Positions 50,637 to 60,708 of a stretch of DNA of 64,000 bases are shown here, in pieces; the stretch's first letter is position 1; each line of letters opens with the position of its first letter. The notes beneath the pieces were generated by a model. It saw only the letters and a list, made by a program, of their open reading frames with translations. It was not told where the DNA came from and did no database searches. The position numbers were made by a program, and so were the translations under genes. Source of the stretch: Marinilabiliales bacterium (GTDB lineage Bacteria > Bacteroidota > Bacteroidia > Bacteroidales > SZUA-534); the NCBI GenBank assembly GCA_003512955.1, contig DOTG01000041.1, positions 248,001 through 312,000 of the forward strand, in the 5' to 3' direction.

Positions 50637-52616
50637 TTACCGCATCCCTAATTTGAAATTAAAGGTGGTGGAGGGTTGTGCCGCTTCGGAGCGTTTGAGT
50701 TTTGTGACCACTTTTTTCAAAGTATTTTTCGATGGTTCTTCAAAACTTAAATCCAATAAAAATTGATGGAATCCTTGTTGGGTCAATTTTGTTTTGTACT
50801 GAAGCAAGGAAACCGGAATTTGTGGCACCACTACAGTCATTCCATTTCGGATAAAAACCCGGTACTTGTTTTTATCGTCACTAAAATTATTGTTTTCGAG
50901 CTTAACCGGTTGCCGCGAATAGAACAACCTGGGATAATAAAACATGGGAATCAAGATGTTCCGGCAGTTTCCGGCAAAAAGGTTTTCCATATCGTTTTCA
51001 AAAGGGCTGGTTATCCAGGTTGCTTTTTCGCCGATAATGAGGTTGGCTGCTGCATCATTGTAACAATATACATTTTCGTTGGTTCCAAAGACAGCCCCTT
51101 CGGGTAACAGCTCTTTTTGCGATAAATGGCTGATTGAGAAATGGTTCAAGCCATGTTTTGAAAAACCGGCGAGTATTTCTTTATAAAAATCAATATCTTT
51201 TTCAGGGATAAACCTAGGCAGTTCAATCCAGATTTTAGAAGCATCTTCATTTAGGATTGGCAGTGAAAAATCGAAATGGGCAAACTCTGTTTTGGTCAAT
51301 TGAATGATCAGGTGGTTGATATATTCGAAACTAATCATGGGCAGCCATTCCAGGTTGTTGATACGCAAAAACAGGGTTTCTTTGCCAATTCCCCTTGGGC
51401 TTTTTATTTTTGAGAAAATTTCCGATTTTAAATTTTGTGGTATCGGGGGAATCAATTTAGGCGCATCCCCCTTTAATTTTGAGGGGAACCGGTTATCGCC
51501 AGTGCTGATTAACGTCACTTCGTCACCAGGTTTTAGGCTGGTGTTATCTGTGGCAATAACGTAAGAATTCTCATCCGTTTTTACAAAATGGTTCAGTGTA
51601 ATGGTCACCGGTTCGCTATCGTCCTGGGCCCGGATCCTGATACGGTTTCCAGCTTTTAAAGGATCCGGTGACCAAATAGTGGCTTGGTTTTTCTGGACAG
51701 CAACGACACGCCCGATGGGTTTTCCGGTTCCGGCATAGGTTGTCAAGGGGGTTTGATGCTGCTTGGCCATAAACCATTGGGTCTTCTCCCTGCCCAAATC
51801 CGATTCCAGCAAGTGGAATGCTTCATCCATTTTTGAAAGATCGTCAATTACCATGCGGTACGCCCGGGTTACATGGTGCACGTATTCAGCCGATTTTAAC
51901 CGGCCTTCAATCTTCAGGGAGGCGATGCCCATTTCCATCAGCTTTGGTACCATTTGAATTTGTTGATTATCTTTCATGCTGAAAAGCAACCGTTCGGAAT
52001 GGTCATTTTTGTAAAACCTCCGGCAGGGTTGTGCGCATAAACCACGGTTTGCCCCGGCGCCACCCAAATAACTGCTGAAAAGGCACATCCCCGAAAAAGA
52101 ATAGCAAAGGGCTCCATGTACAAATATTTCAGTTTCGATAGGTGTATTTTCCTGGATGGCTTCCAACTCGCTCCCGGTAAGTTCCCTGGAAAGGATGACA
52201 CGTGCAAACCCCATTTTTTTGCTGAAACCGGTACCAGCCGAATTATGATTGGCCATTTGCGTACTGGCATGAATCGTCAGGTGGGGAAAGAACCTCCGGG
52301 TCAAATAAAATGTGCCCCAGTCCTGGACTATAATAGCTGAAACTTTTGTTTTTGATAGAAACCATAAAATATCAAGCAGTTCATCCAACTCATGGTTTTT
52401 GATGACCGTATTCAGCGTGATGTAAACTTTCACATGATTTTTTTGCGCCTCGTCAATAATTTGCAGCAATTGGGTTAGGCTGAAATTCGCTGCACGTTCG
52501 CGGGCATTGAAGTGCTTTGTTCCCAGATACACCGCGTTGGCTCCACCTTTCAACGCCGCGTAAAAAGACTCTACATTCCCAACGGGTACCAATAGTTCTG
52601 GTTTTTGCATCTTCAA
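50637..52616 (-). CDS. U32-family protein (RNA hydroxylation type)
   Basis: The 659-residue protein has the U32 signature ETEIFVHGALCYSFSGMCLFSS and further Cys in NRGLCAQPCRR, preceded by a TIM-barrel part (PELLVPVGNVESFYAALKGGANAVYLG). The C-terminal half contains a DUF3656-like region. Relatives such as RlhA and TrhP hydroxylate 23S rRNA or tRNA, and older annotation calls them collagenase-like proteases. A role in RNA modification is the better guess. It is convergent with the MATE gene. Confidence 0.85.
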   Translation of the reverse strand: MKMQKPELLVPVGNVESFYAALKGGANAVYLGTKHFNARERAANFSLTQLLQIIDEAQKNHVKVYITLNTVIKNHELDELLDILWFLSKTKVSAIIVQDWGTFYLTRRFFPHLTIHASTQMANHNSAGTGFSKKMGFARVILSRELTGSELEAIQENTPIETEIFVHGALCYSFSGMCLFSSYLGGAGANRGLCAQPCRRFYKNDHSERLLFSMKDNQQIQMVPKLMEMGIASLKIEGRLKSAEYVHHVTRAYRMVIDDLSKMDEAFHLLESDLGREKTQWFMAKQHQTPLTTYAGTGKPIGRVVAVQKNQATIWSPDPLKAGNRIRIRAQDDSEPVTITLNHFVKTDENSYVIATDNTSLKPGDEVTLISTGDNRFPSKLKGDAPKLIPPIPQNLKSEIFSKIKSPRGIGKETLFLRINNLEWLPMISFEYINHLIIQLTKTEFAHFDFSLPILNEDASKIWIELPRFIPEKDIDFYKEILAGFSKHGLNHFSISHLSQKELLPEGAVFGTNENVYCYNDAAANLIIGEKATWITSPFENDMENLFAGNCRNILIPMFYYPRLFYSRQPVKLENNNFSDDKNKYRVFIRNGMTVVVPQIPVSLLQYKTKLTQQGFHQFLLDLSFEEPSKNTLKKVVTKLKRSEAAQPSTTFNFKLGMR

Positions 52617-52849
52617 TTACCTATTTTTGCAAAGATAGAAAACCTAATGGAATACATGGAGAGGTATTCCGCATCAGGATGATGAAAAAACCGGGGTTTT
52701 ACAAACACCAAATCTATGACCAGTTTTTTGTGTTTTACTTTTTTATATCTATTTTTACGCCAATAATAACCGTTATTTAGAGTTATTAAAACATAAACCG
52801 ACAAATTATTATAGTTAATTATCAGGAAATTAAATCTTAAATCAGGTAT

Positions 52850-53410
52850 ATGCAAAAGCATTTTTTTATTTTGGCCGGAATTCTTATATCGCTTCAAACC
52901 TTTGCCCGTATTGGTCAAAATACCGATTACTGGTTAATTTCCGAATCGGATTACATCATGCGCAACCTGAACGGTAAAGATGTGACCCTGCGCAGGCATA
53001 TTGTTGTCCCTTTTATGGATAAAAATTTTAAAACCATTTTTGAAACCAATGATCAGGAGGCCCTTTTGGCAAAGTTTACATTTATGTTGAAAAAGAATAA
53101 AACCCGTTGGATGGAAAAATACCTTGCCAATTGCGATACTACATTACATATCAATAATTTAATCAAGGGGCTTTATTATTTTTCGCAAAAAAACTATTCG
53201 CAGTCCCTTTTTTATTTGAATAGGTTTGAAGACAAGCGGTACAACTTTTTAAAGCAACTGTTAATTGCCGACTGTTTTTTCGAACTTTTGGCCGATAAAA
53301 AGGACTACAGGCTCATTATTAATTACTACCAAAGTGCATTGGACATGACCGCATCGGAAACTTATAAGGAACTAATACACAACCGGATTAAATACATTAA
53401 ATATCTCTGA
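52850..53410 (+). CDS. Secreted unknown protein with TPR-like repeats
   Basis: The 186-residue protein has a short N-terminal signal (MQKHFFILAGILISLQTFA) and a helical, TPR-like C-terminal half (LIKGLYYFSQKNYSQSLFYLNRFEDKRYNFLKQLLIADCFFELL, then LIINYYQSALDMT). No family name is recognised. It is followed after 4 bases by a lipoprotein gene, so the two form an operon. Confidence 0.7.
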   Translation: MQKHFFILAGILISLQTFARIGQNTDYWLISESDYIMRNLNGKDVTLRRHIVVPFMDKNFKTIFETNDQEALLAKFTFMLKKNKTRWMEKYLANCDTTLHINNLIKGLYYFSQKNYSQSLFYLNRFEDKRYNFLKQLLIADCFFELLADKKDYRLIINYYQSALDMTASETYKELIHNRIKYIKYL

Positions 53411-53414
53411 TAGT

Positions 53415-54155
53415 ATGAATAAATTAATCATTTTTCTATTTATTGGTTTGGTGTTTTTTACTGGCTGCACCTCAACCAAAACCATCCAAAAAAATATGGA
53501 TGTCAACAGTTTTTCTATGGCCTATTTAAAAGATTCAAAGATTGTTGATGAAAAGTTGGGCACCACATTGTCAATTGACACTATTTATTTCAATTCAGAC
53601 GTGATGTACCCAAATACCCAGGTTATAAGGCAAAAAGGATGGTTTATCCCGTTGGTTTTTGTTTATATCTGGAACTCCCAGAATAACTGTATCCAGGGAA
53701 AATCAATGATTGAGGAGGATATCCCCACCTTTCTGCATAGTTCGTTGACCGAAGAAATAAACAGATCCGGTATATTTCTGGTAGATACTTTAAAAAACCC
53801 AACCTACCAATTGGAGCTTTCCATTGACAAAGTGGATACTCAAGGCCCTTACAGGAGCAGCGGGTTCTTTTACATGCTCCTGTATGTGTATGGTTATTCC
53901 TATTCCGACAATGCCGGGCCCGCAGTTTCAAAAGTATCGGTATCCTATAAATTGAAGAAGGATGGGGAAGTAGTTTTAAGAAACGCTTTTGATTCTGAAA
54001 AAACCACCCAACCCATAAACAAGCATTACAGTAATACAAGTATGTTGCAGCGTGATTATGCGGTAAGCATGGTTGAAGCCACCTCCTATAACTTTAAAGA
54101 TGTTATTGAGCTTATAGTCAACGATTTAAACCAATATTTCTCAAATCAGGATTAG
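53415..54155 (+). CDS. Lipoprotein of unknown function
   Basis: The 246-residue protein has a lipoprotein signal (MNKLIIFLFIGLVFFTGC, Cys18). The mature part has beta-strand texture (TYQLELSIDKVDTQGPYRSSGFFYMLLYVYGYSY, KVSVSYKLKKDGEVVL), resembling envelope lipoproteins that assemble at the outer membrane. It follows the TPR-like secreted protein by 4 bases. Function is unknown. Confidence 0.72.
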   Translation: MNKLIIFLFIGLVFFTGCTSTKTIQKNMDVNSFSMAYLKDSKIVDEKLGTTLSIDTIYFNSDVMYPNTQVIRQKGWFIPLVFVYIWNSQNNCIQGKSMIEEDIPTFLHSSLTEEINRSGIFLVDTLKNPTYQLELSIDKVDTQGPYRSSGFFYMLLYVYGYSYSDNAGPAVSKVSVSYKLKKDGEVVLRNAFDSEKTTQPINKHYSNTSMLQRDYAVSMVEATSYNFKDVIELIVNDLNQYFSNQD

Positions 54156-54223
54156 GTTTGGGTTGCCATAAAACCAAAACTATTGAATGATGTTATCCGG
54201 AACTAAGTTCGATCCGCTTAAGT

Positions 54224-55594
54224 TTATGAAATTGACATCACCCGTTTTAACCAGGCCAATTTTTCCAACGAATAGGGCGGATATTTTATGGCAGGCTCAA
54301 ATGAAAAACCTTTCCGAAGCAGGCTTTTTTGGTGCGAGAACCCATCGAACCCGAATTTGCCGTGGTAATTCCCCATGCCCGAATTACCAACGCCACCAAA
54401 TGGCAAGTAACTGTTTGCCAGATGCATGATGGTATCATTGATACAACCGCCACCAAACGAAAGCTGATGTACTATGGAATCTATATCGAATTCATTCTTC
54501 GAGAAAATGTAAAGGGCCAAAGGTTTTTCCCGATCTTTTACCATTTCAATGGCGTCGGGTAAACTTGTGAACGGGATGATCGGTAAAATAGGACCAAATA
54601 TTTCATCCTGCATCACAGGGTCGTCAAACGAAACATCGCGTAAAACGGTAGGTTCAATGTACAAATCGTCTCGATCGGTTTTACCGCCCATGGCCACTTT
54701 GTTGTTATCAATCAAAGCAGTCAGCCGATCAAAGTTCCGGGTATTGATAATCCTCACATAACTACCGCTCTTTTGGGCATCGGAACCAAAAAATTTGACC
54801 AGATATTTGGCCATGGCATCCAGAAGTTGTTCCTGTATTTTTTCATGCACCAGGAGATAATCGGGGGCCACACAGGTTTGGCCGGCGTTTAAAAATTTTC
54901 CCCACACCAACCTCCGGGCTGTTACCTCAATATCGGTATCGGGCAATATAAATGCGGGGCTTTTTCCTCCAAGTTCAAGAGTAACCGGAGTCAGGTTTTT
55001 GGCTGCTGCCTGGTAAACAATTTTCCCAACCGGGGAACTGCCAGTAAAAAATATTTTATCGAAACGTTGCTCCAGAAGCTGGGTTGTCTCAGCCACGCCA
55101 CCTTCCTGAACAGATAGCACCTTAGGGTCGAAAACCTGATTAAGCACCTGGGCCATTACTTTTGAAGTATTTGCAGCCAACTCGCTGGGTTTGATAATTA
55201 CTGTATTGCCGGCAGCCAAGGCTGAAATGGCAGGTACCAACGACAATTGGTAAGGATAGTTCCACGCACCAATCACCAGAACAGTTCCATAGGGCTCAGG
55301 TATGATGTAACTCCGTCCGGGTTGGTTGGGAATGTTGGTTTTCACCTTTTGGGGTTTCGACCACTTCTTCAGGTTTTTTAGAGCCAGTTCAATCTCATGA
55401 AATATCAGGGCAAATTCGGTAGCATACGCATCAAACGGACCCTTCTTAAAATCGGAATCAATGGCATCGAGAAATTGCTGCTCATGGGTTTGTAAAGCAT
55501 TTTTTAATGTCAGCAATTGTGATTTACGGAACATCAAATTTTTGGTTTGTCCGGTCTTGAAAAATTCTCTCTGATGGTTTACAATCTCATTCAT
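54224..55594 (-). CDS. Aldehyde dehydrogenase (class 3 type)
   Basis: The 456-residue enzyme lacks the N-terminal extension of longer ALDH, as class 3 members do. It shows GAWNYPYQLSLVPAISALAAGNTVIIKPSELA, VTLELGGKSPAF with the catalytic Glu, and NAGQTCVAPDY with the catalytic Cys. It oxidises fatty or aromatic aldehydes to acids with NAD(P). It is monocistronic. Confidence 0.92.
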   Translation of the reverse strand: MNEIVNHQREFFKTGQTKNLMFRKSQLLTLKNALQTHEQQFLDAIDSDFKKGPFDAYATEFALIFHEIELALKNLKKWSKPQKVKTNIPNQPGRSYIIPEPYGTVLVIGAWNYPYQLSLVPAISALAAGNTVIIKPSELAANTSKVMAQVLNQVFDPKVLSVQEGGVAETTQLLEQRFDKIFFTGSSPVGKIVYQAAAKNLTPVTLELGGKSPAFILPDTDIEVTARRLVWGKFLNAGQTCVAPDYLLVHEKIQEQLLDAMAKYLVKFFGSDAQKSGSYVRIINTRNFDRLTALIDNNKVAMGGKTDRDDLYIEPTVLRDVSFDDPVMQDEIFGPILPIIPFTSLPDAIEMVKDREKPLALYIFSKNEFDIDSIVHQLSFGGGCINDTIMHLANSYLPFGGVGNSGMGNYHGKFGFDGFSHQKSLLRKGFSFEPAIKYPPYSLEKLAWLKRVMSIS

Positions 55595-55967
55595 AAATCT
55601 ACTTTTTTGAATTTCCCGAATAATTACATTTCAAAAATCAATGATCGTTTCTATCAGCAATATAAGAATAAGAACTAAGAATGAAAAATCTTTTATAGCT
55701 GCAGATAAATCAGTGGAGCGGGAAACTCATAAAAGTAGATTTATTCACTACTGACCGATTAAAAAAAATTGCATAACCTCAATGTCTTTCTATATCTCGT
55801 CCCGATGAGACCTAATTGAATTTGGGGTTCTTATAATTCTACCAATATGTAATCCCTCCGGGATTGTCCCAGCAGGGACATAATATTGGTAGCTAATATT
55901 TTACAACTTGATTCGCAAGTCCCATCGGGACGTAATATTTTAATCAGTCAATAATGATATTTTTTAT
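55595..55967. other. 373-base gap with REP-like repeats
   Basis: The half near the ALDH gene is featureless AT-rich sequence. The other half holds a GTCCCGATGAGAC hairpin-like piece (about 55798-55811) and the REP-like elements at 55839-55931. No open frame is present. Confidence 0.5.
55839..55931. repeat. REP-like cloverleaf repeat and adjoining half unit
   Basis: CTACCAATAT (55839-55848) and its complement (55883-55892) enclose two perfect hairpins, AATCCC-TCC-GGGATT (55851-55865) and GTCCC-AGCA-GGGAC (55866-55879), so the unit can fold as a three-way junction. A second GTCCC-ATC-GGGAC hairpin follows at 55919-55931 with a TAATATTTTA flank. I recall such GTCCC/GGGAC units as a common interspersed repeat in this phylum, but no database check was possible. 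Confidence 0.65.
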
Positions 55968-56705
55968 TCATTCCGTGGCCATTAACCCGGCAATTATCAA
56001 CACAATAGTTGAAGTGGCTAATAAAAATTTACCAAAACCTGTGGATTGTTGAAGGTAAAACTGGTTACTTGGTTTATTGAGAATGTAATCCGGATGATTT
56101 GGGGTACGGATCACATCTGAAATCCAAAAGGTATCATCAGTATATATAGGCTGGTTAAAATCCTGTGTAACCGAGAGAGTGATAAAGCTCCGGAACATTA
56201 ACGGTTCCTGCATTTCGGGAAATATATATTTTTTTGTTTTTGCATAGCCATTAACTGTAGGAAGATTTACAATATCATGTTTGAAATTATCGGGAATGTG
56301 CACAAATTCATTTTTTAGATTGATTCTTGATACAGATATTCCGGACGATGGTGGAATAAAACTAACTTTTTCGTCATTAAAAATGGTTCCGTTTATATCT
56401 GTGTCATTTATCATTGCCAGAAGCGATGCCTGATTATTCCAGTAGTTAATCCTTTGGTTGTCAATAATTACTGATGATTTACTCCAGTCAACGTAAATGG
56501 GCTTATCTATTTTATTATAAACATAAATGTTGATGGGACAGTTCCAACCATTGAAAGTGTAGGTTATCCGGAAGGTATCGTTTTCGTGGATGAATTCACT
56601 ATTCTCCGTTTTATTTAATGGGCTCTCGATAGAAACCAACTGATACGTATTGCAACCTGTGAGCATGACTAGCAGTGCGATAGGGAGATAAATGGCTATT
56701 TTCAT
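55968..56705 (-). CDS. Lipoprotein of unknown function
   Basis: The 245-residue protein has a lipoprotein signal (MKIAIYLPIALLVMLTGC, Cys18) and a beta-rich body. The C-terminus ends in a hydrophobic helix (LLATSTIVLIIAGLMA), so it may also span a membrane. The family is not recognised. It is monocistronic. Confidence 0.7.
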   Translation of the reverse strand: MKIAIYLPIALLVMLTGCNTYQLVSIESPLNKTENSEFIHENDTFRITYTFNGWNCPINIYVYNKIDKPIYVDWSKSSVIIDNQRINYWNNQASLLAMINDTDINGTIFNDEKVSFIPPSSGISVSRINLKNEFVHIPDNFKHDIVNLPTVNGYAKTKKYIFPEMQEPLMFRSFITLSVTQDFNQPIYTDDTFWISDVIRTPNHPDYILNKPSNQFYLQQSTGFGKFLLATSTIVLIIAGLMATE

Positions 56706-56793
56706 ATTTTGGTTGTTTTAAGTTAACAATTGTATTTTGGACTTACTTAATAACAATAATCAAAAACCATACCCAACCTAGCCAATAATATTA

Positions 56794-57333
56794 TCAAACA
56801 TATTGATGTTGTTTTAAAACCCTAATAGCATTTTTTAATCGCTCTGAACCAAGGCCATAAATAATTTCGTAGGGGAACCCAAAGAATTCCAATTCTTGTT
56901 TGTAGCTATCAAAAAGCTTTTCGCGCATTTTACCGCCATTTTCACGTACCGGATCGGGGGCCCAGGGAATATCGGTAGCACAAAGCAAATGAAGGCACTT
57001 TGGTAATTTTTGAATGGCTTCGGTCAACCAATCGGGGCATTGTTGATACACCACATCGAACCAGACTTTTGTAATAATTAGGCCGGTATCAAAAATGGTA
57101 AAATTCCGATTTCCTGCTAAGACCTTTTGAAATTGTTGAATCTGCAAGCGGGCTATTGTTTCAACATCCGATATTTGGTATGGGCGGCCCAATTGTTCAA
57201 TGAACCCACGCGAGAGTTCAGGCACCCATTGGCAGTTCAATTCCAGTGCCAGCGCTTGAGCAAGTTCTGTTTTCCCGGTCGATTCGGGGCCGGTAATTAC
57301 AATGAAGTTTTGCTTTTCCATTCTTTTATCCAT
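56794..57333 (-). CDS. NadR-like P-loop kinase (ribosylnicotinamide kinase type)
   Basis: The 179-residue protein has a P-loop GPESTGKTELAQAL (about residues 15-28), then WVPELSRGFIEQLGRPY and DTGLIITKVWFDVVY, with PDPVRENGGKMREKL. This matches the kinase half of NadR, which phosphorylates nicotinamide riboside; the adenylyltransferase half is absent. The overlapping upstream gene encodes PnuC, the riboside transporter, which supports this reading. Vitamin B1-related kinases occupy a similar position in some Bacteroidota and remain an alternative. The ATG at 57319-57321 is another possible start. Confidence 0.8.
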   Translation of the reverse strand: MDKRMEKQNFIVITGPESTGKTELAQALALELNCQWVPELSRGFIEQLGRPYQISDVETIARLQIQQFQKVLAGNRNFTIFDTGLIITKVWFDVVYQQCPDWLTEAIQKLPKCLHLLCATDIPWAPDPVRENGGKMREKLFDSYKQELEFFGFPYEIIYGLGSERLKNAIRVLKQHQYV

Positions 57334-57902
57334 TGCAGATAGCCAATCAATGCCAATACAGTGAATATAAGGAATAAAACAATACTGGCGTAAAGCCCTC
57401 GGTTAAAAAACAGCCCAACCGAAACCAAATCTACGATAACCCAGATAATCCAGTGTTCCAATATTTTACGTGCCAGCATCCAAGTGGCAGTGAAACTCAG
57501 CGAAGTGGTAAACGCATCGACCCAGGGAACTGGTGAATCGGTAAAATGTATCAGAAAATAAGCAATGCAAAAAAATGTAACCAATGTAATTCCTCCAATA
57601 ACCGAAGCCTGCCTCATGGAAATCTTTGAAACTGGTAATTCCTCTTTCTGATTGTTTGTATCCATCCGGGCCCAATGAATCCAACCATAAAAACCCATTA
57701 TTACATAATAGGCCTGGAGAATCATGTCGGCATAAATTTTCGACTGGAGGAAAACAAACAGGTATAATACCGATGATACAATGCCAAAAGACCAGCAACT
57801 GATCCGTTGCTTTACCGACAATACAATGTAAACAATCCCTGTTAATACAGCCAGATTTTCGATCCAATTCGAAACCAGCCAATCCAATGCTTCCTTCATC
57901 AA
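57297..57902 (-). CDS. pnuC: PnuC-family vitamin (nicotinamide riboside) transporter
   Basis: The 201-residue membrane protein has about seven helices and the PnuC pattern: NWIENLAVLTGIVYIVLSVKQRISCWSFGIVSSVLYL, YYVIMGFYGWIHW and WIIWVIVDLVSVGLFF. It takes up nicotinamide riboside by facilitated diffusion, trapped by a cytosolic kinase. The downstream gene overlaps its end by 37 bases and encodes such a kinase. It starts 5 bases after the S41 protease gene. Confidence 0.88.
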   Translation of the reverse strand: MMKEALDWLVSNWIENLAVLTGIVYIVLSVKQRISCWSFGIVSSVLYLFVFLQSKIYADMILQAYYVIMGFYGWIHWARMDTNNQKEELPVSKISMRQASVIGGITLVTFFCIAYFLIHFTDSPVPWVDAFTTSLSFTATWMLARKILEHWIIWVIVDLVSVGLFFNRGLYASIVLFLIFTVLALIGYLQWIKEWKSKTSL

Positions 57903-57906
57903 TGAA

Positions 57907-59535
57907 TTAACGACTTACAGGTTGCTGCTTAGTCAATTTTGATTGATACAGATGGTCATCAAGTATCACCTTGACTGCTTCATTGTAAATGGGATCCAAT
58001 TGGTTAAAAAGCTGGAACGATTCACTGCTTCCCCAAACATCGCGGGCAATTAATGCCTTTAGGTTGACACGAATGACCTCTTTGCTTTTACTGAAATCGG
58101 TTTCGTTAAACGGAAGTTTCTCTTTTTCGGCAAAGGTTACTAGCTCTTTTAAAAAGGAATTGTCAATAGTAAAGCTCTTTAAATAGCTTTCAAAATCGTG
58201 GCCTTTTTTAGAGCTTTTATAGTTGGTTTCCAAGGCAGACCTGTTTTCGTCTAAATAACGGAGTACAAAACGGTTGATAATACCTTTGCGGATCAAATCG
58301 CGGTAATAATCAGAATAGCCGGCCGTATCAATGGGTACGAAAAAGTCGGGCATAATACCGCCGCCACCATATACCACGCGTTTGTTCTGGAGTGTATAAT
58401 ATTTCAGTGAATCGGGGAAATGGATGGAATCGGCATTCGATAATTCCCCATTATTGTATCGCTTTATCAGGTCTTTTTCATATTCATCGTTACCTTCTTC
58501 GTATGATTTTTGGATCAACCGTCCGGTAGGGGTGTAATACCGTGCGATGGTTAGCCGGAGCATGGAACCATCGGGAAGGTTGAGGTTGCGTTGCACCAGG
58601 CCTTTGCCAAACGAGCGCCGGCCTACCAAGATTCCACGATCCCAATCCTGAACGGCACCGCTCACAATTTCACTGGCCGAAGCCGAACCTTCGTCAATCA
58701 TGATTACTACTTTTCCTTTTTCAAAGTTCCCCACATTGGTTGCAAGAGCCTCTTGTTTGGGGCTATGGATGCCTTCGGTATAAACCAGCATTTTTCCGGC
58801 AGATAAGAACTCATCAGCCAGATCTTGTGCCATATTCAAATAACCTCCACCGTTATCGGTCAAGTCCAGAATTAGGTTTTCAGCCCCTTCCTTTTTCAGT
58901 TTGACAGATGCATCGCGGAATTCGTCCATAGTTGTCGCAGCAAACCGGTTCAATTTAATGTAACCTACTTTGTCTTTTTTACTTATCATGTAAGCGGCAT
59001 CTAAGCTATATTGAGGGATTTTATCGCGTATAATTTCAAAATCGAGCAATTCATCCACACCTTTGCGCTTAATGGCAACTGTAACTTTTGTCCCTTTTTT
59101 TCCTCGGAGTTTTTCAAAAACCATTTCATTGGTCAAACCGACTCCGGCCACATTCACACTATCAATTTTTAAGATACGATCGCCGGCCTGGATGCCTACC
59201 TTTTCAGATGGGCCTCCTGAAACAGGTGAAACCACCATTAAAGTATCATTTAAAATATTGAATTGGATGCCAATGCCTTCGAAACTTCCTTGCAAACTTT
59301 CATTTGATTTTTCCACCTCTTTTTTATCCAGATAAACTGAATGAGGATCCAATTGTTTTAACATTTCTACAATGACATCTTCCACCAATTTGGGCTTGTT
59401 CACTGTATCTACATAATAATTCTCGATATAACCTAAAACCTTCGAGAATTTAAATACCTCATCGTTAAATAGCTGACCAAAGCTATATGTTGAAAAAGTG
59501 AGTCCAAGAATTAAGCTAAAAAATATCCGTTTCAT
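57907..59535 (-). CDS. S41-family C-terminal processing protease with PDZ domain
   Basis: The ATG at 59533-59535 gives 542 residues with a signal peptide (MKRIFFSLILGLTFSTYSFG). An upstream in-frame ATG would add 30 residues without export character. Order of parts: N-terminal helices, PDZ (about 95-170, SFEGIGIQFNILNDTLMVVSPV) and S41 domain with catalytic Ser in DEGSASASEIVSGA and Lys in GRRSFGKGLVQ. It trims C-termini of envelope proteins. It heads an operon with pnuC and the NadR-like kinase. TAACTTTG at 59623-59630 (minus) is a possible -7 box. Confidence 0.93.
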   Translation of the reverse strand: MKRIFFSLILGLTFSTYSFGQLFNDEVFKFSKVLGYIENYYVDTVNKPKLVEDVIVEMLKQLDPHSVYLDKKEVEKSNESLQGSFEGIGIQFNILNDTLMVVSPVSGGPSEKVGIQAGDRILKIDSVNVAGVGLTNEMVFEKLRGKKGTKVTVAIKRKGVDELLDFEIIRDKIPQYSLDAAYMISKKDKVGYIKLNRFAATTMDEFRDASVKLKKEGAENLILDLTDNGGGYLNMAQDLADEFLSAGKMLVYTEGIHSPKQEALATNVGNFEKGKVVIMIDEGSASASEIVSGAVQDWDRGILVGRRSFGKGLVQRNLNLPDGSMLRLTIARYYTPTGRLIQKSYEEGNDEYEKDLIKRYNNGELSNADSIHFPDSLKYYTLQNKRVVYGGGGIMPDFFVPIDTAGYSDYYRDLIRKGIINRFVLRYLDENRSALETNYKSSKKGHDFESYLKSFTIDNSFLKELVTFAEKEKLPFNETDFSKSKEVIRVNLKALIARDVWGSSESFQLFNQLDPIYNEAVKVILDDHLYQSKLTKQQPVSR

Positions 59536-59772
59536 ACTATCTTTTTTCTTTTGTTTTAAGGGTCTTTTCAAAACTGGAACAGCTTTAACGCTGTAATGTT
59601 TTGTAAGTCGGAACCAATCTGCCAAAGTTACAATAAATATTCATTTTTAAAATGGGTTCGGATTGCATTCACTCCAGACCATTTGCCGGTTAACCTGGAG
59701 ATTGGGTTTTTAAAGGAATACTTTTATATCTTAGCAGCCGACTTTTAATTTTTTAATAAATAGCTGTTTATA

Positions 59773-60375
59773 ATGAAGCGAATTTGTGTTTTCTGCGGTT
59801 CAAACTTAGGGAACCATCCAGATTATATAAAAATAGCCCGGCAATTGGGTGAGACCTTAGCTATAAATCGAATTGAATTGATATATGGCGGTGCCAATGT
59901 AGGATTGATGCGGGCTACCGCCGAAGAAGTGTTGAAAAATGGCGGCAAAGCCACAGGTGTAATCACCCATTTTTTGGCTCAAAAGCATTTGACCTTTCCG
60001 GGGCTGACCGAATTGATTTTGGTTGATACCATGCACGAACGTAAGGCTAAAATGGCTGAATTGGCCGATGGTTTTATTGCTCTCCCTGGTGGCTATGGTA
60101 CCCTGGAGGAATTATTTGAGATTTTAACATCGGCCCAATTGGGTTTTCATCACAAACCCGTGGCCATCATTAATATCCATGGGTTTTACGATTTTATGAA
60201 ACTCCAACTGCAAAAAATGGTGGACGAAAAGCTGCTGTTGGCACCCCACGCAGGAATGGCGCATTTTGTCAATTCTCCTTCAGAAGCTTTGGAGGCGATG
60301 CACAATTATACCGCCCCGGTAGTGGGAAAATGGATTGACGACATCCGCCGGGACAATGGACATGACATGGAATAA
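59773..60375 (+). CDS. LOG-family nucleoside 5'-monophosphate phosphoribohydrolase
   Basis: The 200-residue protein has the Rossmann-like LOG/TIGR00730 fold with CVFCGSNLGNHPDY, YGGANVGLMRATAEEVLKNGG and the active-site ALPGGYGTLEELFEI. Relatives hydrolyse cytokinin or other nucleotide monophosphates to base and ribose phosphate. It is divergent from the S41 protease. The substrate in this organism is unknown. Confidence 0.9.
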   Translation: MKRICVFCGSNLGNHPDYIKIARQLGETLAINRIELIYGGANVGLMRATAEEVLKNGGKATGVITHFLAQKHLTFPGLTELILVDTMHERKAKMAELADGFIALPGGYGTLEELFEILTSAQLGFHHKPVAIINIHGFYDFMKLQLQKMVDEKLLLAPHAGMAHFVNSPSEALEAMHNYTAPVVGKWIDDIRRDNGHDME

Positions 60376-60708
60376 GAACCTTCCCGAATAGGTACAATTC
60401 TAATTATCGGTAGGTGAAAAATAATGCATAAAGAAAATAAACTGGTTAGTAACGGTGTGGATTCATTAGATCAAAAGATGCGGAATCGTTGTAAAATACT
60501 CCCTTTTAAAACAGTTATACTGCTACTTGCATATTCAGGTAATTGTCAAATTTTCTGAAAAAATATAGACTTAACCCTTTGTGATTATCTTTTCTTGATG
60601 CCGAAGTCTTACTATGCCTGCTTCAAAACAAATTTCATTATTTTGATGATTATCAGAATTTTTATACATTTATATACTATTTTGAAATTATCCTAAAAAT
60701 ATAATACA
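60376..60708. other. 333-base gap upstream of the DUF2231 gene
   Basis: It contains a 44-codon plus-strand frame (60424-60558) of unclear reality and otherwise AT-rich sequence. No TAnnTTTG promoter of good quality or repeat is visible. Confidence 0.4.

Noticed and set aside
55839..55892. Cloverleaf-like fold as a tRNA
   Set aside because: No anticodon arm, T loop or acceptor pattern; it is an interspersed repeat.
60424..60558. 44-codon plus-strand frame ending LLLAYSGNCQIF
   Set aside because: Short, no ribosome site or family resemblance; more likely chance.
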